64,000 nt of DNA from Myxococcus stipitatus DSM 14675. Its GTDB lineage: Bacteria > Myxococcota > Myxococcia > Myxococcales > Myxococcaceae. The stretch spans positions 8,993,501-9,057,500 of the forward strand of contig NC_020126.1 of assembly GCF_000331735.1 (NCBI RefSeq), given 5' to 3'. A program made the position numbers and the translations under genes. Under the pieces are notes generated by a model that was not told the origin of the DNA, did not search any database, and worked only from the letters and a program-made list of their open reading frames with translations. Below, piece after piece: positions 16,753 to 27,000 of this stretch. How positions within the stretch are numbered: the stretch's first letter is position 1; the number at the start of each line of letters is the position of its first letter.

Positions 16753-16772
16753 GGGCCAGAGGCCGCGCTGAC

Positions 16773-17024
16773 TCACTCCTCCAGAGCATCAAAGCGAGTC
16801 AGCGCCCATTCGAACCGAGGGAAGCGCTGTGCGAGGTCGACCAACTGCCCTCGGAACTCCTCCGTCCGGTCGACGGGCTCCAGCATGAGCAGCGGAAGGT
16901 ACTCGGCGGTGTCGAGGACAACAGCGAGGTCATCGCTCTTGCCCTCGGAGGCCATGCTCCTCGCCAGGACGAGGACGCCGTTGAGGGCCTCGAGCGCGCT
17001 TCGTTGCTTGGCATCCGCAATCAC
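16773..17024 (-). CDS. Hypothetical protein, 83 aa, GTG start
   Basis: I do not recognise this family. It is a small soluble helical protein (EALNGVLVLARSMA, YLPLLMLEPVD, FRGQLVDLAQRF). The GTG at 17022-17024 is chosen because GGAGG precedes it by six bases; an in-frame GTG further up (17051) would add nine residues but has no ribosome binding site. The size and helix pattern resemble small accessory or antitoxin-like proteins, but no toxin gene is adjacent. Confidence 0.6.
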   Translation of the reverse strand: MIADAKQRSALEALNGVLVLARSMASEGKSDDLAVVLDTAEYLPLLMLEPVDRTEEFRGQLVDLAQRFPRFEWALTRFDALEE

Positions 17025-17172
17025 GCATGGCCTCCACCGACAGGACGGCACCCGGTGCTCGCCTCGACTCCTTGGGAGGACTCACTCCATCCTCTCTGGC
17101 TTCGAGTCTGGATGCTCCACACAGCCTTCGCGGTTTCCCTTGGCATCGCGACTCCTCGCTCATGCCCAGGAC

Positions 17173-17982
17173 TCACGCTCCCGTCAGGGCGAACGCCGCC
17201 ATGCGAAGGACTCGCTCCAGCCCCGAGCGCTCCAGCACATCGTTGTGCCCTGCTCCGGGCACCGTCTCCACGATGGCGCGCGGGAAGCGCGTCCCCAGCC
17301 TGCGCCCCAGCTCCACGGGGATGAGCGTGTCTTCCTCGCCGTGGATGATGAGCACCGGCAGGCCGATGTCCGGCGCCTTCGCGCTCGAGTCGAACCGGTC
17401 CCTCACCAACAGCGACGCGGGAAGAAAGGGCAACATTTCCCCCGCGACATCCGCGATGGAGGTGTAGGGCGCCACCAACATGATGCGCGCGCCGTGTCCC
17501 CTTCGTGCCATCTCCACCGCCACACCCGTGCCCAGGCTGCGGCCACTGAGCACCGTGAGCTCCGGCGGCACTCCCTGCGCCTTCAACACCGCGAGCGCCG
17601 CCTCCGCGGCTTCGTAGATGCCCTCCTCCGTGGGATGCCCGGGTGACGCGCCGTATCCCGGGTACTCGACGGCCATGAAGCCCAGCCCGCTCTGGTTCAT
17701 CACCGCCCCCAGGTCGAGCTGGTTCAACAACTGCTCTCCATTCCCATGGAAATGCACCACCGTCGGCGCGCCCTTCGGCCCCGGCAGATGCAACAGGTCC
17801 ACGAAGGACTCACCCGCCAGTGGCAATCGACGGAAGCCCTCCGATGCGGGCAATGGCACCGGTGCCTTCGGCGCCGGATAGAGCAAGGAGCGCTGGAACA
17901 CGAACGCCACCAGGCACAGGCCGAGGTAGGCGATGGCGAATATGGAGAACAGGACGGTGAGCATGCGGCGGAGACGGGGCAT
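17173..17982 (-). CDS. Membrane-anchored alpha/beta hydrolase, 269 aa
   Basis: An N-terminal membrane segment (residues about 8-28) precedes an alpha/beta hydrolase of the BEM46/YtaP type. The oxyanion region is HFHGNGEQ, the nucleophile lies in SGRSLGTG, the acid near HGEEDTLIP and the His in PGAGHNDV. The substrate is unknown. It is the last gene of a - strand cluster, 39 bases after the response regulator, so it may be a target or effector of that two-component system. Confidence 0.88.
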   Translation of the reverse strand: MPRLRRMLTVLFSIFAIAYLGLCLVAFVFQRSLLYPAPKAPVPLPASEGFRRLPLAGESFVDLLHLPGPKGAPTVVHFHGNGEQLLNQLDLGAVMNQSGLGFMAVEYPGYGASPGHPTEEGIYEAAEAALAVLKAQGVPPELTVLSGRSLGTGVAVEMARRGHGARIMLVAPYTSIADVAGEMLPFLPASLLVRDRFDSSAKAPDIGLPVLIIHGEEDTLIPVELGRRLGTRFPRAIVETVPGAGHNDVLERSGLERVLRMAAFALTGA

Positions 17983-18021
17983 GGCCCTTCCCAGTCTGCC
18001 TCATCCGCACCCTCGCGCGCC

Positions 18022-18726
18022 TCAGGGCGACTCAATCTCCATGCGGTAGCCCACACCGCGCACCGTCTGGATGGCGAAACGTGACGCGCTCGTCCACCCG
18101 AGCTTCTTCTTCAAGCTGGAGACGAAGTTGTCCACCGTGTGCGGGTCCACGACGACATCTCGCCCCCACACCGCATCCAGGATGTCGTCCCGGCGCAGCA
18201 CCCGCTCACGCTCCCGCACCAGGAACGCCAGCAGGTCGAACTCCGTGCGCGTCAGCTCCACCTGCGCCCCCTCGGGCGACTCCACCTTGCGGCGGTCCAG
18301 GTCCACGCGATAGCCCCCGAAGCGCAGCTGCTTCGCTGGAGCACTCGCCCCCGAGCGACGCACCAGCGCCCCCACCCGCGCGAGCAGCTCTCGCAGCCGG
18401 TAGGGCTTGCCCAGGTAGTCCTGCGCCCCCACCTCGAAGCCCCGCACGATGTCGTCCTCCAGCGTGCGCGCGGTGAGCATCAACACCGGCGAGGCATTGC
18501 CTTCGTCCCGCAGCGCCTTGCACAGCGAGTAGCCATCCCCGTCCGGCAGCATGACGTCCAGGATGATGAGCTGGAAGGTGCGACCGGCCAGGTGCTCGCG
18601 GGCCTCGCGCACCGTGGCGGCCTCCTCCACCGCGTAGCCTCCCTGGTGCTCCAGGCTGTCGCGCAGCGCGAGCCGCAGGTTCGGGTCGTCCTCCACGAGA
18701 AGAATCGTCGGCTGGGTCGAGGTCAT
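18022..18726 (-). CDS. OmpR-type response regulator, 234 aa
   Basis: The receiver domain (about residues 1-120) has all phospho-site residues: acidic pair in LVEDDPN, the phosphorylated Asp in ILDVMLPDGDG, and Lys in GKPYRLREL. A winged-helix DNA-binding domain of PhoB/OmpR type follows (LTRTEFDLLAFLV, DPHTVDNFVSSLKKKL, VRGVGYRME). The start overlaps the kinase stop by ATGA (18723-18726), so the pair is coupled. Targets are not known; the adjoining hydrolase and DUF3520 genes are candidates. Confidence 0.95.
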   Translation of the reverse strand: MTSTQPTILLVEDDPNLRLALRDSLEHQGGYAVEEAATVREAREHLAGRTFQLIILDVMLPDGDGYSLCKALRDEGNASPVLMLTARTLEDDIVRGFEVGAQDYLGKPYRLRELLARVGALVRRSGASAPAKQLRFGGYRVDLDRRKVESPEGAQVELTRTEFDLLAFLVRERERVLRRDDILDAVWGRDVVVDPHTVDNFVSSLKKKLGWTSASRFAIQTVRGVGYRMEIESP

Positions 18727-20546
18727 GTCGTCGCGGTCGGGGGAAAAGAGAGCTCGAAAGTCGTGCCCTCGGAACTCGAGGCCACCACACGAAGGTCGCC
18801 GCCGTGAAGGCGCATGATGCGGCGGCACAGCGCCAGGCCCAGGCCACTCCCTGGGACTTCACGCCCCTGGCCCTGCAAGCGGACGAACTCGCCGAAGACC
18901 CGCTCCCAGTCCTTCGGAGGGATGCCCACGCCGTTGTCCGAGAAGCGAACCCGCCCTCCCGGCAGCGCCTCCACGCGCAGGCGCACGGGGTTGCGCGTGT
19001 TGTACGCACAGGCATTGCGCGCGAGGTTGGACAGCAGCAGGCGCAAGAGGTGGGCATCGGCGCGCAGGGACAGCTCGCCCACCGCCACCTCCCACTCCAC
19101 GGGGACCTTGGACCAACCCTCCAAGTCCCTCCGCAGCAGCGACACCAGCTCCTCCAGCCGCACCGGCTCCAGCCGAGGCACCCATCGCCCTTTGTCGATG
19201 CGGTTGAACGACAGCAGGTTCTCCACCAGGAAACCCAGCCCATCCGCCTCACGGACGATGCGCGACGGGTAATCCCGCGCATCCGTCCCCTCCGCGAGCC
19301 GCCACTCCAGCGTCTCCGCCAGCAAGCGGATGGAGGCCAGCGGCGTGCGCAGCTCGTGCGACACCGTGGCCACGAAGTCACTCTTCAGTTCCAGGAAGCG
19401 GTACTTGCGATGCTGCGCGAGGAACGCGAGCACGGCGATGCCCAGCGCCAGCCCCGCGCACACCACCACCATGCCCGTCTTCAACCGGTAGCGTCGCTGC
19501 AGCGCCGTCTCCGCCTTCGCCCACTCCGGCGTCACCACCGACAGCGGCAGCGCGTCCAGCGAGAGCACGGCCGCGTCCCCCAACAACCCCACCGTCCCCT
19601 CCGCGTCCAGCAACCCGCGCTCACGCATCTCCTTCGTGAGCGACTCCAGGAGCGCCCCCGCGTCCACCGCCACACCGCGCACCTGATTGCCACCCCGCGG
19701 CTCCAGGTACCACCCCGCACGCACCAGTACCGGGCCGGGGAGCACCTCGGGCAGCGGCAGCGGACTTACGGCCAGCTCGCGAGCGCGCGACACGAAGTCG
19801 TCCACCGGCGCCCCCACCTTCGCGGAGAGCGCCGCCACCCGCTCGAGCAGGAACTGGAAGTCCCCGGGCGTGAAGCGCGAGCGCCTCGACAACAGCAGGC
19901 GCTGGAGTCCCTCCAGCCGCCCACCCTTCCCGTCCGCCAGGCCATCGCGCACCAGGGCCTGCATCAACTGCGGCACCGGGTCGCCTCGCTCCGCCAGCGC
20001 CTCCAACACCACGAGGAAGCCCGGCACATCCCGCGTCGAGGCCAGCACGTATTGCGAGCGGTGCTGGAGCAGCGCCATCAGCGCCACCGTGGACGCACGA
20101 CGGTCGCCTCGCGTGAGCGCCGTCTCCACCGCGCGCGTCCGCACGAGCCGCTCCGCCCACGGGTCCTCCTGGTCGTCCGCCACCTCCGTCCCCGCGCGCA
20201 GCCGCGCATAGCGCTCGCTGGCGGGAGCCATCTCCCCCGTGTCATGCAGCGCGAGCCGAGGCAGCACCTGCCCACCGCGCTCGCGCAGATAGAGCCCCGG
20301 AGCCGGAGCCAGCGGGTCCGTCACGGCCGCCTCGAGCGAGGGCTTCGCGGCCTCCAACCTGTCCCGCAGCGACTGCGCCAGCGACGCCCGCGCGTATTGC
20401 TCCAGCGCCTCGCGCCGTGACTCCAGCGAGCGCCGGGCATCGTCACGCTCGGTGGCGAAGATGCGATGGAGAGAGCCCAGGCCCCACGCCAGGCCGATGA
20501 GGCCCAGGAGGAGCGCGACGAGCATGGGCAGCAACCGGCGGAGCAT
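18723..20546 (-). CDS. Sensor histidine kinase, 607 aa
   Basis: Two membrane segments (about residues 5-25 and 352-372) bracket a large sensor region of about 325 residues outside the cytoplasm, with no recognised domain and a mostly helical, charged character. The kinase core follows: phospho-acceptor His in SHELRTPLASIRL (about 397), N-box NLARNACAYN, G1 box DNGVGIP and G2 box GSGLGLAL. It partners the overlapping response regulator. The start is 8 bases after the stop of the VWA-less DUF3520 gene, so the membrane protein upstream may deliver the signal or be part of the sensor (inference). Confidence 0.93.
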   Translation of the reverse strand: MLRRLLPMLVALLLGLIGLAWGLGSLHRIFATERDDARRSLESRREALEQYARASLAQSLRDRLEAAKPSLEAAVTDPLAPAPGLYLRERGGQVLPRLALHDTGEMAPASERYARLRAGTEVADDQEDPWAERLVRTRAVETALTRGDRRASTVALMALLQHRSQYVLASTRDVPGFLVVLEALAERGDPVPQLMQALVRDGLADGKGGRLEGLQRLLLSRRSRFTPGDFQFLLERVAALSAKVGAPVDDFVSRARELAVSPLPLPEVLPGPVLVRAGWYLEPRGGNQVRGVAVDAGALLESLTKEMRERGLLDAEGTVGLLGDAAVLSLDALPLSVVTPEWAKAETALQRRYRLKTGMVVVCAGLALGIAVLAFLAQHRKYRFLELKSDFVATVSHELRTPLASIRLLAETLEWRLAEGTDARDYPSRIVREADGLGFLVENLLSFNRIDKGRWVPRLEPVRLEELVSLLRRDLEGWSKVPVEWEVAVGELSLRADAHLLRLLLSNLARNACAYNTRNPVRLRVEALPGGRVRFSDNGVGIPPKDWERVFGEFVRLQGQGREVPGSGLGLALCRRIMRLHGGDLRVVASSSEGTTFELSFPPTATT

Positions 20547-20554
20547 GAGCGCGG

Positions 20555-21952
20555 TTACTTTCCGGGGACAGGCGACGCGTCGGGGTCCAGGTTGGACAAG
20601 GAGCCCTCGCGGTCCTTGCGCTGGTCCAGCGACCCGGCCTTCTTGATGAGCGCCCCCAGTTCCACCACGTCGGGACGGCCCGTCAGCGGCGCGCCGATGT
20701 CCTGCCACAGCGCATGCAGCCGCGCCCAGTCGAGCGACCGCGTCCAGTGAGAACCCCGCAGCTTCTCCGCGAAGGCCGCGGCCACGAAGGCCAGGCGCGA
20801 CTCCGGGGCCGCTCGCGCGCTCGACGAGCGCAGAGTGCTCGACGGCAGGTACTTGTACGCGCGGCGCCAGCTCGTGTTCTCGCCCACCTCGTAGAGCACA
20901 CGCGCGGTGGCGAAGGAGATGCCAGGGCCAATCAGCTTCACTTCGTAGATGGCCGTCACGGACGCACCCGCCTTCATCGGCACGGCCTCCGGCTCCGCGT
21001 CATCATCGAGCGGCTCCGGCGTGGCGGACGTCTGCTCGTACCCCACCAGCCGATAGCGGGCGACCACCCTCCGGTCGAACTCCACCTGCATGCCCACATC
21101 GCTGAAGTCCTCGAGGGAGTGCAGGCTCACTCGCACGAAGTGGTAGCCCTTGCGGCTGGGCGAGGGATATCCCTCCACGTGGAGCTTGAACGGGCCCACG
21201 AGCTCCCCGGGCTCGCCCAGGTCGAAGCTGTTGACGAAGTCCTCCACTCGCACGGACTCCTCGGGAGGCAGCGTGTCGCGAGCCAGGTAGCCCTTCGTCA
21301 GCACGTACGACGCGGTGCTGACCCGCAGCGGATACGTGGAGATGCGCTCCTCCTCCGTGTCGATGGTCGGATTGACGCCGAAGCCTCGCGGGTCCAAGTC
21401 CCTCAGCAGCTTGCTCCCAGGAGCCAGCATGAGGGAGTTCGCAACACTGGGAGAGGGTGACGACTCCTGCGGCAACACCCACGGCGGAGCCCTGTCTCGA
21501 ATGTCTCCACTCCGAGCCGACGCCATCCACGCGACGCCATCCGACTCCCAGCGCTGCGGTGGAGCCAATGGCGCCAGTGGCGAGAACGCGTGCGCCGGCG
21601 CGGTGCTCACCGCCCCCGTCCCCACCGACACCAGCTCCACCTTCAGGGCGAGCGCCTGCCCGGCCTCCACTCGCACGTCCGTGCGGATGACCGACTGGAA
21701 GGACTCCTTTTCGAAGCGCAGCGTGTAGCGGCCCGCGGGAAGCGCGGTGAGGGCGAAGTGCCCTCGCGCATCCGTCACCGCGCCGCGCGGCACCGGGAGC
21801 ACCGGCGACTGAGCGGAGACCTTCACCCCCTCCAGCGGCTGCTGCCCGGGTGCCTGGAGGACGGCGCCCGACACGGAACCCTCTTGTGCCCACGCCGAGG
21901 AGGCGAGGCACAGGAGGACTCCGCACAGGTATCGCAGGAAAGCGGTCTTCAT
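20555..21952 (-). CDS. Secreted DUF3520 protein lacking its VWA domain, 465 aa
   Basis: Signal peptide (LCGVLLCLASSAWAQ), then a carboxypeptidase-regulatory-like beta domain (about residues 23-105), a low-complexity linker, and then the YfbK-type N-terminal domain (STYPLRVSTASYVLTKGYL, VRVEDFVNSF, GPFKLHVEGYPSP). Where the paralogue at 1704 enters its VWA domain, this protein jumps straight to DUF3520 (MQVEFDRRVVARYRLVGYEQ) and its C-terminal helix (SRLAFVAAAFAEKLRG). About 190 residues with the metal site are absent, yet the frame and both flanks are intact. It heads the operon with the sensor kinase. It probably keeps a binding role at the cell envelope; the ligand is unknown. Confidence 0.85.
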   Translation of the reverse strand: MKTAFLRYLCGVLLCLASSAWAQEGSVSGAVLQAPGQQPLEGVKVSAQSPVLPVPRGAVTDARGHFALTALPAGRYTLRFEKESFQSVIRTDVRVEAGQALALKVELVSVGTGAVSTAPAHAFSPLAPLAPPQRWESDGVAWMASARSGDIRDRAPPWVLPQESSPSPSVANSLMLAPGSKLLRDLDPRGFGVNPTIDTEEERISTYPLRVSTASYVLTKGYLARDTLPPEESVRVEDFVNSFDLGEPGELVGPFKLHVEGYPSPSRKGYHFVRVSLHSLEDFSDVGMQVEFDRRVVARYRLVGYEQTSATPEPLDDDAEPEAVPMKAGASVTAIYEVKLIGPGISFATARVLYEVGENTSWRRAYKYLPSSTLRSSSARAAPESRLAFVAAAFAEKLRGSHWTRSLDWARLHALWQDIGAPLTGRPDVVELGALIKKAGSLDQRKDREGSLSNLDPDASPVPGK

Positions 21953-22045
21953 CGTGGAACCAGCGGCATGGGCACCCGGCGGGCTTCGCCTTGAAGCAGG
22001 CACAGCGTGCCGCAGCCGGGGCCTCGCATCATCATGGTTCCGTCA

Positions 22046-22717
22046 TCATGGGGTCTTCGTCGAGGCGAAGGGCACATCCAGCACCGGCCGCGTCTTGGCG
22101 TCCGGCAGGTCGTAGTGCCACCACTCCATGCGGTTGGGGACGAAGCCCGCCCCCTCCATCGCCTCGCGGAGAATCTCGCGGTGCTTGCGCGAGGCCTCGG
22201 TGCCTCCCGCGTAGCCGTGGTGCGCCTCGGGCGTGAAGGTGTCGAAGGGCGTGGGCATCTCGACCTCCTTCCCCTCCAGCGTCACCAGCGTCAGGTCCAC
22301 CGCGCCGCCCCGGTTGTGGTTGGAGCCCTTGCGAGGGTCCGCCACGTAGCCGGGCACGGGCATGATCTTCCACATCTCCCACTGCACCGCGCGCGGGCGA
22401 TAGCAGTCGTAGACCTTCAGCCGGTAGCCCTGGGGCCGCAGCACCTCCGCCGCCGCCTTCAGCTTGCTCGCGGACTCCGGCAGCAGCAGGCAGCGCGCCG
22501 AGTCCGGGTACACCTTCTTCTTCAAGAAGTTGTCCGCCGTCGCGTAGCGGAGGTCCAGCGCCAGGTCCTCGACCACGGAGGTCGCATCGACCAGCGGCGC
22601 GATATCCCCCGCCTTCCGCGCCTTCGCGGGCTTGCTCTTCGCGGTGCTCGGAGCCTCGGCCAGCGCCGAGGTCCCCATGCACAGCCCCAGCACCCAGACC
22701 CACCGCCGCGCGCTCAT
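22046..22717 (-). CDS. ddpX: D-alanyl-D-alanine dipeptidase, M15D family, 223 aa
   Basis: A zinc dipeptidase that cleaves D-Ala-D-Ala, as VanX and DdpX do. After a signal peptide (residues 1-21) the metal site is complete: [13 protein letters not shown] (His and Asp ligands, about residues 132-143) and the catalytic Glu plus third His in EWWHYD (about 197-201). [13 protein letters not shown]-like and [14 protein letters not shown] stretches fit the family. Export suggests a wall-recycling or nutritional role rather than vancomycin resistance, and no vanHA genes are present. The start overlaps the queC stop by ATGA (22714-22717). Confidence 0.92.
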   Translation of the reverse strand: MSARRWVWVLGLCMGTSALAEAPSTAKSKPAKARKAGDIAPLVDATSVVEDLALDLRYATADNFLKKKVYPDSARCLLLPESASKLKAAAEVLRPQGYRLKVYDCYRPRAVQWEMWKIMPVPGYVADPRKGSNHNRGGAVDLTLVTLEGKEVEMPTPFDTFTPEAHHGYAGGTEASRKHREILREAMEGAGFVPNRMEWWHYDLPDAKTRPVLDVPFASTKTP

Positions 22718-23412
22718 CCTCGGGCCCCCGCCGCGTAGTGCGTCGGGTCCGGGACGCCCGCTTCCTCGAAGCCCTTCTTGCGCAGCATGCAGCTGTCGCA
22801 GCGCCCGCAGGCACCGCCCTGCTCATCCGGGTCGTAGCAGGAGTGCGTCATGCCGTAGTCCACGCCCAGACGCGTGCCCTCGCGGATGATGTCCGCCTTC
22901 GACATCCCCGACAGCGGCGCGTGCACGGTGAAGCGCGCACCCTCCGCGCCCGCCTTCGTCGCCAGGTTCGCCATCGCCTCGAACGAGCGGATGAACTCCG
23001 GCCGGCAGTCCGGATAGCCGCTGTAGTCCACCGCGTTGACGCCGATGTAGAGGTCCGTGGCCTCCACCACCTCCGCCAGGCCCAGGGCCAGCGAGAGGAA
23101 CAGCGCGTTGCGCGCGGGCACGTACGTCACGGGGACACCGTGGCTCATCTCATCCGCCGGGCGGTCCTTGGGCACGTCGATGTCCGCGGTGAGCGCCGAG
23201 CCGCCAATCTGCCGCAGGTCGATGCCCACCACGCGGAAGTCCTTCACGCCCAGGGCCCGAGCGACTTCACGCGCCTTCTCCAGCTCCACCGAGTGACGCT
23301 GGCCATAGGACACCGCCAGGCACACCGGCTCGAAGCCCTGGGCCTTCGCCATGGCCACACACGTCGTCGAGTCCAGGCCACCCGAGAACAACACCACCGC
23401 TCGCTTCGTCAT
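22714..23412 (-). CDS. queC: 7-cyano-7-deazaguanine synthase, 232 aa
   Basis: Makes preQ0 from carboxydeazaguanine with ATP and ammonia, on the way to queuosine in tRNA. The pyrophosphatase loop SGGLDSTTC is at residues about 9-17, a PARNALFLS motif near 111, and the zinc site is built by Cys residues in SCYDP and GACGRCDSC near the end. Length is normal. No other queuosine gene (queD, queE, folE) is in the window. The start is fixed by a one-base overlap with the lipoprotein stop upstream; its own stop overlaps ddpX. Confidence 0.96.
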   Translation of the reverse strand: MTKRAVVLFSGGLDSTTCVAMAKAQGFEPVCLAVSYGQRHSVELEKAREVARALGVKDFRVVGIDLRQIGGSALTADIDVPKDRPADEMSHGVPVTYVPARNALFLSLALGLAEVVEATDLYIGVNAVDYSGYPDCRPEFIRSFEAMANLATKAGAEGARFTVHAPLSGMSKADIIREGTRLGVDYGMTHSCYDPDEQGGACGRCDSCMLRKKGFEEAGVPDPTHYAAGARG

Positions 23413-24011
23413 CAGTCCCTCCGCACTCCCTGCACCTTGTACGCCGTCTTGCACGTGCTGGGAGTACACGTGCAGGGGCCCGGAAGGAAGACGTCCGTCA
23501 GCGAGCCACACGCCATCGCCACGTCGTAGCCGTTCTCCGTGGGCCCCGGCGGGCTGCCGTCCGGCGTGCCTCCGTCGAAGCGCAGGCAATCCCGGTTCAG
23601 CTCCCGCGACTGGCTGTCGCTGAAGAGCGTCACCTTGAGCGTCTCTTCAATCTTCGAGTCCTTGCAGTCCGTGCCGCACGAGGCGCGGGGCGCGGTGGCG
23701 CTCAGCGTCGAGTCCACCGTCTGCCCTTCGTACTTCGCGTCCCGGTTGAAGCCCTGGACGGTGAACCAGCCCACGCCCCCGTCTTCGTTCTTGGAGAACG
23801 TGCCCTCGAAGCGGAACACCCCCGCGTCGTCGAGCTGCGCGAACTCCGGCATGGACGCATCACAGGTGGTGCCCGCCGGGTCGAGGCGGGCCTCGAACTG
23901 GAAGGTGCCCATGAGCTGGTTGCCCGGGTACACGGGGTCCGAGATGCAAGCCACCGCCGTCACGACGGCGGCGGCGGGGAGGACAGAGAGGGCGAGGTGC
24001 TTCAGGCGCAT
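23412..24011 (-). CDS. Lipoprotein, unknown function, 199 aa
   Basis: A signal peptide with lipobox (AVAC, Cys about residue 22) leads into a beta-rich, Cys-rich mature part (for example [20 protein letters not shown]) without recognised domain. Nine further Cys residues follow the lipidated one, suggesting disulfides. It lies 21 bases after the giant TPR gene and overlaps queC by one base, so all four genes probably form one operon. The link between a surface lipoprotein and queC may be only transcriptional. Confidence 0.8.
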   Translation of the reverse strand: MRLKHLALSVLPAAAVVTAVACISDPVYPGNQLMGTFQFEARLDPAGTTCDASMPEFAQLDDAGVFRFEGTFSKNEDGGVGWFTVQGFNRDAKYEGQTVDSTLSATAPRASCGTDCKDSKIEETLKVTLFSDSQSRELNRDCLRFDGGTPDGSPPGPTENGYDVAMACGSLTDVFLPGPCTCTPSTCKTAYKVQGVRRD

Positions 24012-24032
24012 ACGGCGCGAAAGGCTACACGG

Positions 24033-27000
24033 CTACCCGGCGTCGAGCACGGAAAGGGCCACGGCCCGGAAGGCGCCTCCGCGAGCGAGCACCGCGCCCA
24101 CATCCACCCGCGCCGGGTCACTCCCACGCACCTCGGCGTCCAGCCGCGCCAGGACCCGCCCCGCCGCGAGCGACGCGGGCACCGCCTGGAAGGCCGCCAC
24201 CGCGGCGGTCTCGAAACCGGACACCTCACCAGGACGCGAGAGCTTCACGCCGGACTCACCCAGCGCCAGGGCCAGCGCGCACAGGTAGCCCAGCTCCACC
24301 GCGCCGAAGCACGAGAGGGCACCGGCGCCCAGCACCAGGTCCTCGGCGCTGGCCAGGTATGCCTCGACGCCACCGACGGGGTCCACGTTCACCCGAAGCC
24401 CGCTCGCCCCCAGCGACGAGAGCAACGGGCGCAGCGCGGCGAACAGTCGCGGGAAGCGCTCGGCCGTCACCTGCAGCGCGTTGGCGGGGAGCGGATGGTG
24501 GAAACCCACGGGTACCGGCAGCGGCGAGAGGTGAGCCGCCATCGCCGGCGCCGTGCTGGACGAGAGCGCGGCGCCCACGCCATCCGCGCGCTCGGCGGAC
24601 TCCACGCGCCCGAGGAGCCGCAGCGCCTCCGCGAAGAGCGTCCAGCCATCCACGTCCAGCGGCGAAGCGCGCAGCAGCTCCGGCCACACCCTCACGGCGA
24701 ACGGCGCGCCCTCGGGCACGGGAGAGAGGCGCTCGCAGGACAGGCGGAGTCCCTCCGTGGACAGGACCCCCGCGTCGAAGAGCCGCTCGGCGAGCCTCGC
24801 CGCGGGAGACACGAGCTGCGCGTCCAGGTAGCCGCGCAGGATGGACTCCAGCACCACCGGCTCGTCGGTGAGCCGCTCGCGCAGGGCCAGGGCCTCGCCG
24901 GTGAGGCCACGCTGCTCCGCCAATCTCGCGCGGCGGGCCAGGCGCTCCTCGGTCTCCGGCAGCGCCTCCAACTGCGCGACGGCGTCGGCCACCTGGCCCA
25001 GCGCCTCGTAGGCATCCGCCAGTCGCTCGCGATGGGGGGACGCGGCGTCCGGGCCTTCCTCCACCGTCAGCCGCTCGGCGAGCGACACGAACTCGGCGGG
25101 CTGCCGCAGCTCGTCCACCAGCGCCAGCAGGTTGCGCAGCGCGGGCATGCAGGAGGCATCCGCGGCCAGCGCGCGCTCGAAGGCCGCGCGGGCCTCTTCC
25201 GGCTTGTCCACCGGGCTGAGCAGCAGCTCGCCCTGCTCCAGGTGCAGCGTGGCGAGGACTCGCGAGTCCTCCTCCTCGTCGATGAGGCTCGACAGCGTGC
25301 GCACGGCGGCCTCGAAGCGGCCCAGCCCCAGCTCCAGGGTGTGACGCTCGCGCAGCAACGACGCGCGGCGCGACGTCCACCCTTCCGCCGCCATGGCCAG
25401 GGCTTCCACGCGCGCCGCATCCGGCAGGGCGCGGACGCGCTGGAGCACGGCCTCCGCGAGCCCCTCGGGGAGCTTCTCGAGCCCCGGCAGCAGCAGCGTG
25501 AGCCGCGCGGCGAAGGAGGCGTCGGAGGACAGCTCGTCCAGGGCGCGCAGTCGCGGGAGCAGCGAGGCCCCCGAGGAGCGAAGCACCTCGTCGCGCAGCG
25601 CCACGGCGAACGCCAGGTCCCGTGGGGCGGACAGGGCCGCGAGCTCCAACAGGCCCTCCGCGTCCTCCTCCGCGCGCAGTCCATCCGCGAGCGCGGAGGC
25701 ATGGGCGGTGTCCGCGTCCGGGTTGGCCGCCAGCGCCCACAGCGCCTCGCGAGTGCGCGCGGCATCCCCGGCCTGCGCGGCCATGGCCAGCGCGTCCGTC
25801 AGCTCACCCGCGGCCATCGCGGGCACGAAGCCCACTTCGAGCGCCCGCGTGAAGGCGCCCAGCCGGCCGAAGCGCTCCGCCAGCTCCGAGGGAGCGAGCA
25901 TGTCCGGCGCCTCGGTGGCGATGCGCTCGATGACCTCCAGCGCGTCGCCGGGGGCACCCGCCTTCTCCCAGAGGTCGGCCGCCTCCAGCAGCAGCGGCGG
26001 ACGCTCCTCCGGCGAGGCCAGCCGCGCCGCATGCAGCAGCGACTGCGCGGCCCGGGGCGCGTCACCCGAGGCGCGGTACAGGTGGGCGACCCGCAGCGAG
26101 GCGTCCACATCCGGCTCGGTCGCCGCCGCGGCCTTCGCCGCCTTCAGCGCGTCCGGCAGACGGCCCGCGCTCTCGAAGTCCTTCGCGGCGGACAGCAGGA
26201 GCACCAGCCGCTCGCGGCCCGTGCTCAGCTCCGCGCGGGCCACCCGGACCTCGGCGCGGCGTGAGGGCCCGTCGCTCGACAGCTTCTCCAGCTCCTCGAG
26301 CGCGACGGCGTAGCCGGCCCCCGAGGTGCCGCGCTCCACCACTGCCTCCAGCACCTCGCGAGCCCGCGAGGACTGGTCCGCCTCGCGCAGCAGCGCGGCC
26401 AGCTCCAGCCGCGACAGGGCCGCCTCGTCCGCATCCTCCAGACGCGGCACCAACTGCTCCAGCGCGTCGCGCAGCCGCGCGGTCTCCTTCCGCTCGCGCA
26501 GGCCCGTCACCAGGGCCTTGAGCGCGGTGACGTCCTCGGGCGCGGCCTCCGCCGCGCGCTGCGTGAGGTCCCAGGCCGCGTCCAGGTCGGCGAGCGACTC
26601 CGCGGCCACCGTCGCGGCGGCCAAGAGCAGCTCCGCGGCGCGAGAGCCTCCCGCGGCCTCCGCGCCGGACTCGTACACCGCCAGCAGGTCTCCATGGCGG
26701 CCCATCGCACGCAGGCCCGCCACCGCGCGGTCGATGACCGAGGCATCCGCGGGCCGCAGCTTCGCCAACGGCAAGAGCGCGTCGATGGCGTCCTTCGGGT
26801 CGTCGAAGAGGTCCGCCGCGCGGCGGTACAGCACCTCCGCCGTCGCCGAGTCCTCGGCCCTGCGCGCGAGCTGCAACGAAGCGCGGTACAGGCCCGGCGC
26901 GTTGCCCGTGCGCGAGTGGACCTCCGCCAGCAGCGACAGCGCCTCGCGTCCGCGCTCGCTGTCCGGCTCCAGCGCCACCACCGACTCGAAGGCGTCCGCC

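Noticed and set aside
16773-17024. A toxin-antitoxin pair formed with the CBS gene
   Set aside because: The genes converge rather than follow one another, and the CBS protein has no toxin feature.
22046-22717. A vancomycin resistance cassette around the D-Ala-D-Ala dipeptidase
   Set aside because: The protein has a signal peptide and there is no vanH or vanA-type ligase in the window, so an ordinary wall-recycling enzyme is more likely.
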